Shown: piece by piece, positions 44,397 through 51,415 of the stretch
Position numbering within the stretch: position 1 is the stretch's first letter
Layout: each line of letters begins with the position of its first letter
NCBI GenBank assembly: GCA_013375475.1
Contig: JABXKD010000015.1
Coordinates: 1-53,065 of the forward strand
Direction: 5' to 3'
DNA: 53,065 bases
From: Promethearchaeota archaeon
GTDB taxonomy: Archaea; Asgardarchaeota; Lokiarchaeia; Sigyniarchaeales; SOKP01
Program-made: the position numbers and the translations under genes
Notes under the pieces: generated by a model
The model's database searches: none
Told to the model about the DNA's origin: nothing
Seen by the model: only the letters and a program-made list of their open reading frames with translations

Positions 44397-44523
44397 TCTT
44401 CTTCAATCTCGAAATTCAAGAAAATGAGTAATTTTAAGCTAATAAACCAATGGTATATGAAAAACTTTTTTTTCAAATGATTATGTCACAATACAAAAAA
44501 ACAATAAATTAGCTGGAAATAAA
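44397..44523. promoter_or_regulatory. bidirectional promoter region of the methyltransferase module
   Basis: 127 AT-rich bases separating divergent copy 1 and the corrinoid gene. Any shared control of the two arms must lie here. I see no clear operator palindrome. Confidence 0.4.
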
Positions 44524-45171
44524 GTGTCTATTAAAGAAAGAATTAAAGAACTCGTTGTTGAATGGGATTCTGAAGGATTAAAGAATTATTGTCAATCAAT
44601 TCTAAAAAAAAATGACGCTACGGCTTCTGATCTATTAAAGATCATTGGAGATGTCATGAAATTTGTAGGAGATCAATTTGAAAATGAAGACATTTTTCTC
44701 CCTGAATTAATTGGTTCTGCTGAGACGGTAAAAGGCGTTATTGACGAAGTCTTAGATCCTGCAATTAGAGCTGCTGGAGAAGAAAAAGAAACGATGGGAA
44801 AAGTGGTAATAGGGACCGTAGAAAGTGATGTTCATAGTATTGGTAAAGATCTTGTTGGTTCCTTTCTATTCTCTAATGGTTTTGAGGTGTATAATTTGGG
44901 GGTAGAAGTAACTGCCGATCAGTTCATTACTAAAGCAGAAGAAGTTAGTGCTGATGTTATAGGCTTGTCCTCTCTGTTAACGATGTCAATGGATTTTCAG
45001 AAGCAAGTTATTGAGGAGCTTAATAAAAGAGGTTTAAGAGATAAATATAAAGTCATAGTAGGGGGGTCTCCTACTTCAGAAGATTGGGCTGAACAAATAG
45101 GTGCTGATGGATGGGCTGATGACGCGATCGAAGCTGTAGAATTAATTAAACGTATAATGAAAGAGGGGTGA
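44524..45171 (+). CDS. corrinoid (B12-binding) methyltransferase protein, MttC/MtbC-like
   Basis: 215 residues. An N-terminal helical cap (1-90, Methionine-synthase-B12-cap type, DLLKIIGDVMKFVGDQFENED, in part IIGDVMKFVGDQFE) is followed by a Rossmann B12-binding domain with the lower ligand His in ESDVHSIGKDLVG, LGVEVTADQF, GLSSLLTMSM, and VIVGGSPTSEDWAEQIGADGW (in part: VIVGGSPTSEDWA). It carries the methyl group between the MttB-family enzymes and an acceptor. It starts with GTG 44524. Its last codons overlap the ribosome binding site of the next gene. Confidence 0.93.
   Translation: MSIKERIKELVVEWDSEGLKNYCQSILKKNDATASDLLKIIGDVMKFVGDQFENEDIFLPELIGSAETVKGVIDEVLDPAIRAAGEEKETMGKVVIGTVESDVHSIGKDLVGSFLFSNGFEVYNLGVEVTADQFITKAEEVSADVIGLSSLLTMSMDFQKQVIEELNKRGLRDKYKVIVGGSPTSEDWAEQIGADGWADDAIEAVELIKRIMKEG
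45162..45171 (+). promoter_or_regulatory. ribosome binding site for MttB-family copy 2
   Basis: AGAGGGGTGA spans the end and stop (TGA 45169-45171) of the corrinoid gene, seven bases before ATG 45179. It fixes the start and couples the two genes. Confidence 0.65.
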
Positions 45172-45178
45172 AACAAGT

Positions 45179-46705
45179 ATGAAATTAAAAAAAATTGAAG
45201 TTTTTACAATGGATGAACTTGAAGCGGTTCATTCTGCGACAATGACTTTATTATCTGATGTTGGAATAAAAGTAGATGCAAAAGATGCGAGAAACATTTT
45301 AAAAGAAGAAGGAGCCGAGATAGACGAAGAAACAAACTTTGTTAGGTTCCCTGAATCACTTGTAAAGGAGAAGTTGAAAACAGTTCCAAATTCATTTAAA
45401 CTACACGGTCCTGATGGGTCATTTAACTTTGAAGTTAATACAACCACCACACAATTTGCAACAATCGGAACCCCAGTCAAGATCTACGATCCTTCGAACA
45501 AAAATGGAGTTAGAAAAACAGTTCTTGCTGATACTATTGAACAGATTAAAATTGTCGATAGTTTAGAAAACATCATGTGTTCACATATAGATGTTTGGCC
45601 AAACGATGTATCATATATAACGATTCATGCTCATTGCATTTATCAATGGGTAAAAAATACAAAAAAACCTTATGGTCTTGGGTGCTTAGGGAAATTAGCT
45701 TCCCAAGATATGATGAACATGGCGTCAATAATTGTAGGAGGGGAAGAAGAACTGATTGCAAATCCTCGATTTATTGGTTTTATGAATCCAACTAGTCCTT
45801 TACACTTGCCACAAATAATGACCAACGGTTTTGCGGTATTTACTAAGTATAAACAACCCACTATTATAGCCCCTGAAGCGTTAGCTGGCGCTTCTGCACC
45901 AGTTACATTAGCAGGTTTAATTACTCAAACCAACGCTGAAATAGTAGGAAGTGCCGTATTTTCACAAATGTTGAATCCTGGAGCTCCTGTGTTTTTTGGC
46001 ACGGTTTCCCACATTACTGACATGCGTTCTGGGAATTCAGCCATGGGTTCTCCAGAGATGGGCTTAATTACGGCAGGCATTGCGCAATTAGCTCGCTTCT
46101 ACAATATTCCTTCTCGTGGACCCGGAGCTGGAACTGATTCCAAATTGTTGGATTTACAGAATGGATACGAGCGGTTACAGACTCTATTGCTTGCCGCTCA
46201 GGCTGGCGTGAATTATATAACCTGTGCGGGCACCTATGAAGCTACATTGGTTGAGGCTTTAGAACTTTTGGTTATTGATGACGATTTGGCAGGAATGGTA
46301 AAAAGAGCTATAGAAGGGGTTACTGTAAGCGAAGATACGATTGCTTTAGATGTAATTAAGAAAGTAGCTACAAGTGAAAAAAAAGGAGTAAATTTTCTTG
46401 CAGAATCACATACGAGAAAATACATGAGATCAGAACTATATATGCCTCGATTAGCTGATAGGTCTAGGCGATCAACTTGGAAGAAAAAAGGCGCGAAGGA
46501 TATAATTGAGAGAGCGCGAGAGAAAGTTGATAAAGTTCTCAGAGAACACCAACCTAATAAATTAGATAATGAGATGGAGGATGAGCTGTTCAAATACATG
46601 AAAATCGTGGAAGCGAGGACATTTGATGATTATAGAAAAGCTGAAGGTTTGATGGTAGATAGCATTACATTACCTGATGGTATAGAAATTAAAGAAGAAA
46701 AATAA
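45179..46705 (+). CDS. MttB-family methyltransferase, non-pyrrolysine, copy 2
   Basis: 508 residues, closely similar to copy 1 through the whole barrel: FATIGTPVKIYDPSNKNGVR, SHIDVWPNDV, GLGCLGKLASQDMM, IIAPEALAGASAPVTLAGL, SRGPGAGTDSKLLDLQNGYER (in part: SRGPGAGTDSKLLD), CAGTYEATLVEALELLVIDD. There is no amber codon in frame. Differences in the pocket regions (AASAGATAPVS versus EALAGASAPVT; FYSTMNAPMD versus FFGTVSHITD) suggest a different methylated substrate. It is translated together with the corrinoid protein, which is therefore its cognate partner. Confidence 0.92.
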   Translation: MKLKKIEVFTMDELEAVHSATMTLLSDVGIKVDAKDARNILKEEGAEIDEETNFVRFPESLVKEKLKTVPNSFKLHGPDGSFNFEVNTTTTQFATIGTPVKIYDPSNKNGVRKTVLADTIEQIKIVDSLENIMCSHIDVWPNDVSYITIHAHCIYQWVKNTKKPYGLGCLGKLASQDMMNMASIIVGGEEELIANPRFIGFMNPTSPLHLPQIMTNGFAVFTKYKQPTIIAPEALAGASAPVTLAGLITQTNAEIVGSAVFSQMLNPGAPVFFGTVSHITDMRSGNSAMGSPEMGLITAGIAQLARFYNIPSRGPGAGTDSKLLDLQNGYERLQTLLLAAQAGVNYITCAGTYEATLVEALELLVIDDDLAGMVKRAIEGVTVSEDTIALDVIKKVATSEKKGVNFLAESHTRKYMRSELYMPRLADRSRRSTWKKKGAKDIIERAREKVDKVLREHQPNKLDNEMEDELFKYMKIVEARTFDDYRKAEGLMVDSITLPDGIEIKEEK

Positions 46706-46732
46706 TTTCTTTTTGTTCAGTTCTGGGATCAA

Positions 46733-48238
46733 CTACGGTTTAGCGTTAATAAATAACTGGTATCTATGGAGTTTTTTTAAAACAACAGCAGCATTCTCAG
46801 GATTTCCTCCAAAAACCATGATTTTGTTTTCATCATATTTTTCAAGAGAAAGGCTCTCTAAACTGTTGCCAAAGGAAATGTAGATAATTCTTTTATTGGG
46901 GAATTTTTGGTTTAATTCAATTTCATATTTGATGGCTTTATCATGCCTATCACTCGCACTGAGCTTCATCAACTCAGCCATTTTTTTTCCAATCTCATTT
47001 ATAGGTTTTAAGAGTTTCATTCGATCAAGAAATGTGAGAGATGACATCGTAATTATTACATCAAAGCAATCTGAATTTAACATTAGTTCTGTAACTGTCT
47101 TATAAACGTTAGGATTGCCTGTAGCAACCATATCAACAGGATTATTATGACTCCAATAAAAAGGAAGATGTTTTGAAATATCTTCTATAAGTTTAGGCCC
47201 ATTTGGCTCTGTTCTTAAATCAACAACATTGAGTCCGTGTTTTTCACAAAGATCTGTAAGGTGAACAACAAATCCGCCTCCTCCGCTAACTATTCCTACT
47301 CTTAGGCGCCCATTTGTAGGAAGAGGTAATAAATATTGTGCTCCTTTAACTAGATAAATAAATTGTTCTATTTGATCTGCCGAAATCACACCAGTCTGTT
47401 TAAACAAAGATTGGTAAATGTCTAATGAACCTGCAATTGACCCTGTATGGCTGTTTGCGGCTCTAGCACCAGTTTTAGTAGTTCCCGCTTTAAGAAAAAT
47501 GATTGGTTTTTTTTTCGTAGTTTCGGCACAAATTTCTTTAAACCGTGAACCTGCTCGTAAACCCTCAGCGAATAAAGCTATTGTTTTAGTTCCTGAATCT
47601 CGAGCATAATATTCTAAATAATCTTCTAAAGTTAGGGATGCTTCATTCCCACTAGAAACAAAATATCTGATATTTTGAAATGCATTGCATAAGACAGTTC
47701 CCATTGTCCCCGATTGAGAAACAATTGATAAATTTCCAGGTCTTGGCATCATAAATCCAAATCCTAAATGGAGAGGTGATGTTTTATCTTCTGACGAGTA
47801 GAATCCCATAGAATTAGGTCCTACAAAGATCAATCCTCCCTTTTGAGCTATTTTAACTAATTCCTTATTTTCTTCTTGTCTCACTTCAGTTTTTACTTCA
47901 CCAAATCCAGCAGTAATAATGGCTGCCGTTCTAACTCCGTTTTCAATGGCTTGCTTAACTGAATCTATAACAGCATATGGTGGAACAACAATTCCAACGA
48001 GATCAATTGGTTCAGGACATTTATCAAGCGAGGGGTAAATATCCTTCCCAAAAATTCTCTTATTTTCGTATTTTGGGCTCGGGTTTATCCCGTAAAGATT
48101 CTTCGTAAATCCACAGCTTAGAACACTCCCGAATACGCGAGAACCAATTTTAATCATGTTGTCAGTTGCTCCCACAATAGCAACATTTTTAGGATTAAAT
48201 AAAACCTTCATTAGTTCTAACTTTTCTTCGATATCCAT
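46733..48238 (-). CDS. acyl-CoA synthetase (ADP-forming) alpha-subunit-like protein
   Basis: CoA-binding plus succinyl-CoA-synthetase-like domains, 501 residues. N-terminal Rossmann fold: NPKNVAIVGATDNMIKIGSR and GINPSPKYENKRIFGKDIYPSL (in part: GINPSP). Then GLIFVGPNSMGFYS, SIVSQSGTMGTVLCNA, and the phospho-His region RAANSHTGSIAGSLDIYQSL, with His expected to be phosphorylated. It is normally paired with a beta (ATP-grasp) subunit, which is not in the window. It would conserve energy from acyl-CoA as ATP. I chose ATG 48238 (GGGAGA nine bases upstream) over a longer TTG-started frame whose extension is not family-like. Confidence 0.85.
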   Translation of the reverse strand: MDIEEKLELMKVLFNPKNVAIVGATDNMIKIGSRVFGSVLSCGFTKNLYGINPSPKYENKRIFGKDIYPSLDKCPEPIDLVGIVVPPYAVIDSVKQAIENGVRTAAIITAGFGEVKTEVRQEENKELVKIAQKGGLIFVGPNSMGFYSSEDKTSPLHLGFGFMMPRPGNLSIVSQSGTMGTVLCNAFQNIRYFVSSGNEASLTLEDYLEYYARDSGTKTIALFAEGLRAGSRFKEICAETTKKKPIIFLKAGTTKTGARAANSHTGSIAGSLDIYQSLFKQTGVISADQIEQFIYLVKGAQYLLPLPTNGRLRVGIVSGGGGFVVHLTDLCEKHGLNVVDLRTEPNGPKLIEDISKHLPFYWSHNNPVDMVATGNPNVYKTVTELMLNSDCFDVIITMSSLTFLDRMKLLKPINEIGKKMAELMKLSASDRHDKAIKYEIELNQKFPNKRIIYISFGNSLESLSLEKYDENKIMVFGGNPENAAVVLKKLHRYQLFINAKP

Positions 48239-48506
48239 TTTTAGTTTCTCCCAGCTTAGATTTTTAACTGAAAATATATTATGTAATAGGTAGATTCTTA
48301 AAGGATTCAAAGAATAATAATTTTCTTAATGCGGATAATGCTCAGAAGATATCCTTCTATTGCTTTAAACATTTAATTTCCTTTTTGACTCTCTTGTCAC
48401 TTAGATGACATATTTCCAAATAACGATTAAGGAATTGATACTATCATGAGTGTAAACCAAAAAAATTTTCTTCTAGTATAATTGGTCTTTTATGAACCGA
48501 GAACTT

Positions 48507-49220
48507 CTAATCTTTTTTCCTTTTTTCCACGAGATTCTTAAAGAATGCCAATAAATCTATTTTTATAATTATATACATGACAACAATAATTAAGTAAAGA
48601 GATATAATACTTAAAACCCAACTCTCTCCTCCTAATAGGCTACAAATACTTATTATATTATACGAGAAAAATAGCATCAAACCCATTTTACCTAACCAAC
48701 ACCAAAATACTGTTTTTAGAAGACTATACTTAATAATTCCAAGGGGTATTGTTATAAAATCATCGTTTAAAGGTGTAAGACCAAATATAAATATTAAAAG
48801 GGGTGCAGCCCTTGGATGCTCAATTAAGAATAATTGGTATTTCTTCAAATTCTGTCTCCGATCTTCAGATATCAATGCTGAAGCCCCTCTACCTACAGCA
48901 TATCCTCCAATTTCTCCAAGCATACATCCTAAACTAGCAATAAACGCGACAAGAATAGGAATGAAAAGATTCATCTCTAAGAAAGGTAAAGAACTGTAGC
49001 ACACTACAAATGTGTAGGGGGTAGGAATGGGTAACAAATTCCCAATCAAGCATATTAAGAAAGTAATTATCAATCCTGAGGGTAAATCTTTAAACTGGGG
49101 ATATTTAGATATATTCTCAATAATTTCCCGGTGGGATTCGTTTATTATGAAATCGATTGAAACAATAGTGATGATTATAAGTGCAATGATAAAAATTATG
49201 TCAATTCGTTTTAGTTTCAT
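48507..49220 (-). CDS. VTT/DedA-like (SNARE-associated) membrane protein
   Basis: About 237 residues with five to six hydrophobic segments. VTT-domain features are the re-entrant-like LIGNLLPIPTPYTFVVCYSS and the motif GCMLGEIGGYAVGRGASALI, with LTPLNDDFITIPLGIIKY (Pro-rich re-entrant loop 2). Members (DedA, TVP38, TMEM41/VMP1) are linked to lipid scrambling or polyprenyl phosphate recycling. Given the cis-prenyltransferase elsewhere in the window, polyprenyl carrier flipping is an attractive but untested idea. ATG 49220 is preferred to TTG 49229. Confidence 0.8.
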   Translation of the reverse strand: MKLKRIDIIFIIALIIITIVSIDFIINESHREIIENISKYPQFKDLPSGLIITFLICLIGNLLPIPTPYTFVVCYSSLPFLEMNLFIPILVAFIASLGCMLGEIGGYAVGRGASALISEDRRQNLKKYQLFLIEHPRAAPLLIFIFGLTPLNDDFITIPLGIIKYSLLKTVFWCWLGKMGLMLFFSYNIISICSLLGGESWVLSIISLYLIIVVMYIIIKIDLLAFFKNLVEKRKKD

Positions 49221-49257
49221 TTTAACCAAATCATTTAATTCATCCCTATTCTAAAAC

Positions 49258-49410
49258 TTAGGGTAAGGAGATTAAAACCAAGAAAATACTTATGACAGTG
49301 CTCGCAAAAAGTATGAAAATTAATATAATTCCATTCTTAGTGAGTTTTTTTTTCCTTTTTTTGACGTAGTTCCTTCTTTTCTGACTTTGCCTTGATCTGG
49401 GTGTACTCAT
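49258..49410 (-). CDS. 50-aa single-pass membrane microprotein, coupled to the gelsolin-like gene
   Basis: ATG 49410 starts two bases after the stop of the gelsolin-like gene. The product has a strongly basic N-terminus (MSTPRSRQSQKRRNYVKKRK, then KKLTKNG) and one hydrophobic helix (IILIFILFASTVISIFLVLI). The positive lead places the N-terminus in the cytosol. No family is recognised; its size and topology recall Sec61-beta-like or regulatory microproteins, but no motif supports this. An overlapping 28-codon frame from 49420 is possible and less convincing. Confidence 0.55.
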   Translation of the reverse strand: MSTPRSRQSQKRRNYVKKRKKKLTKNGIILIFILFASTVISIFLVLISLP

Positions 49411-49412
49411 AT

Positions 49413-50162
49413 TCACGCATCTAAATCTTTTAGGGATTTCTTAATTATTATGTCGTCATTTTCTACTTTTTGTAGTAATTCCGTTAGAACTACGTTGTTA
49501 TAAGAAAAAAGCATACGAGGAACAAGATTATCAGCTAAATAGTTTCCATCTGAAATCTCTTCTTTTAAAGGAAACAGTTGTTTTTCTTTTATAACTGATC
49601 CTAAATAATTTCGTTCGTACTCACGATACCCAAAAATGCTATTCTTTACTATGACCATTTTACGTTCGTATCCCTCAGGAATTCCTTCTTTCTCCAAAAG
49701 AAGGAGTATTTTTTCTCTTGAAAGCGATTCAAGGAGTTCAAGATCTTCAGTTGTACCTTCATAAGCAGGTCCAGTTTGGGCTTGATCGTAATCTATTTCT
49801 TCTGCTAATCCCATCATAACTTTAAAACCATGAGTTTCGTTATCTTGGTCTACAGCAGTAATTTTAAAAGCAATCCCGTGTTTATCTCTTATGGCTGGGG
49901 CCATTTTTGCAGCGATAAATTTCATTCTAGTCGTAGTGTTGAATCCGTGCCATAACCAGACTCTAAAATGTTGGGGGTCTGCAAAAAGAAGTACAAAATC
50001 GTCATCTAATAAATCTTTTAACTGTACGTCTGGATCGATTATCAGCTCTTCGAAATCACCAATCTCGTCATTAAATTGATATACAGTAATAGTTTGATCT
50101 TGTCTTGCAGCAATCTGCTCTTCTATTTTCCTATCTTTCCCCTTCAAGTCTTCATTTGACAT
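49413..50162 (-). CDS. gelsolin-like domain protein
   Basis: 249 residues. The segment at about 48-125 looks like a gelsolin module: DDDFVLLFADPQHFRVWLWHG (strand, turn, strand, Trp-x-Trp-x-Gly), a long helix TTTRMKFIAAKMAPAIRDKH, then strand KITAVDQDNETHGFK, matching the order 'VYLLD..iyvWiG, helix, v.qg.E...F'. The C-terminal 120 residues are charged and helical or mixed and unassigned. Asgard archaea carry gelsolin-like proteins that act on actin, and many archaea have related single domains. Assignment is by pattern. It is followed two bases later by the 50-residue membrane ORF. Confidence 0.55.
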   Translation of the reverse strand: MSNEDLKGKDRKIEEQIAARQDQTITVYQFNDEIGDFEELIIDPDVQLKDLLDDDFVLLFADPQHFRVWLWHGFNTTTRMKFIAAKMAPAIRDKHGIAFKITAVDQDNETHGFKVMMGLAEEIDYDQAQTGPAYEGTTEDLELLESLSREKILLLLEKEGIPEGYERKMVIVKNSIFGYREYERNYLGSVIKEKQLFPLKEEISDGNYLADNLVPRMLFSYNNVVLTELLQKVENDDIIIKKSLKDLDA

Positions 50163-50251
50163 TTTATATCATCACAGTTGCTTTTATTCTTTATAACTTA
50201 GTTAGGATTAATAATATATTATTCTTATTGCTATAAAAATTGATGTAGATT

Positions 50252-51046
50252 TTACAATAGAAATTGAAATATAGCCTTTAGGACTAAATCTGGCTCTTCG
50301 ACAAAAGGGGCATGTGCACTTTCAGAAAAAATTTTGACTCGTGAATTTGGTAGTAATTCGGCGAGAAGATATGCGTTATGGGGTGGTACTAAAACATCTT
50401 TCATTCCATGTAGTATTAACGTTGGGATTTTAAGATTTTTTAACCTATTGCATGTATCAAATAATTCAATTGCCTTAGTTTGTCGTAAATAACTTTGAGG
50501 ATCCATCGGCGCTTCAATCATATTTTGAGTCGCTAAATTGATCAGCTGAGGGTATTTTTCCATAAAATCAATTGAATAGAAGATTTTTAAATTTTCTTTA
50601 ACAATTTCTTCTGGATTCCTTCCTTTCCTCGGCTTCGCTAATATATCTAACACTTCTGGAGGTGCTAATACTGATTTATTTCCCCCACAACTTGTCGAAC
50701 ATAAAACAATCTTATCCGCCCTATTATAATTCAAAGCTAATTCTTGTGCGATATATCCCCCCATGGAATGTCCGAATATGTGAACATTATCTATGTTTAA
50801 GGCATTTAATAAACCAATCGCATCATCTGCTAATGTTCTTATGAAATAATCCTGTTGTGGATCCTCTGATTTTCCTGTTCCCCTATTGTCAAAAACTATA
50901 ACTTCAAAATGTTTTGCCAGTCCATTTATGAAGTATTTCCCCCACCAACTAATGTTTGCTCCAATTCCTAAAATCAATAATAGAGGAGGACCATCCCCAT
51001 AAATTTCGTAGTTCAATTTAAAGTTTTTAATCTCTAGTTTGGGCAT
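50252..51046 (-). CDS. alpha/beta hydrolase
   Basis: 264-residue serine hydrolase. Triad: Ser in HIFGHSMGGYIAQELAL (about 95), Asp in LILHGMKDVLVPPHN, His in FSESAHAPFVEEPDLV. The oxyanion region LLLILGIGANISWWG and FDNRGTGKSEDP are typical of esterase/epoxide-hydrolase/haloperoxidase-type enzymes. The substrate is unknown. It is a single gene, with its own AT-rich upstream region. Confidence 0.9.
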   Translation of the reverse strand: MPKLEIKNFKLNYEIYGDGPPLLLILGIGANISWWGKYFINGLAKHFEVIVFDNRGTGKSEDPQQDYFIRTLADDAIGLLNALNIDNVHIFGHSMGGYIAQELALNYNRADKIVLCSTSCGGNKSVLAPPEVLDILAKPRKGRNPEEIVKENLKIFYSIDFMEKYPQLINLATQNMIEAPMDPQSYLRQTKAIELFDTCNRLKNLKIPTLILHGMKDVLVPPHNAYLLAELLPNSRVKIFSESAHAPFVEEPDLVLKAIFQFLL

Positions 51047-51245
51047 AATATCTCAGTTTGCTCTCTTTTACATGAAGAAGCAATAATATCTATTTTATTT
51101 GAAGATAAAGATCTTTTTATTTTAAACCATGGTAAAATCCATTTGTTAACTACTGGAAAGTTCAAAAGATATAAAAATTTCAAGTAACTATATTCTTCAA
51201 ATTCAACTTTTATGAGGATTAACTGGTTTTAACACTTTTTTGAAC

Positions 51246-51330
51246 GCGGGAATTGCCAAGTCTGGTCTAAGGCGCTGGACTCAGAATCCAGTCCCGTAGG
51301 GGTTCGGGAGTTCGAATCTCCCTTCCCGCA
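51246..51330 (+). tRNA. tRNA-Leu (anticodon CAG)
   Basis: Acceptor GCGGGAA pairs with TTCCCGC (51323-51329) and the discriminator is A51330. The anticodon arm CTGGA-CTCAGAA-TCCAG presents CAG. A long variable arm (CCCGTAGGGGTTCGGG region) and T arm GGGAG-TTCGAAT-CTCCC complete a type II tRNA of 85 nt. No intron, and CCA is not encoded, as is usual in archaea. Confidence 0.95.
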
Positions 51331-51415
51331 TTTAAACAATACTGAAAATTATGGCGTTCTTATAATCCCTGGACACTACCCTAAGGAAAAACATGTAGAA
51401 ATATAAATTGATAAT

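Noticed and set aside
42888..46705. Pyrrolysine (amber readthrough) in the MttB-family genes
   Set aside because: Both frames are uninterrupted by TAG over their full length, so they are the pyrrolysine-free type.
49334..49420. 28-codon reading frame from ATG 49420 between the gelsolin-like gene and the VTT gene
   Set aside because: It overlaps the gelsolin-like stop and yields a short Lys/Glu-rich peptide, while the alternative frame from 49410 gives a coherent basic head plus membrane helix.
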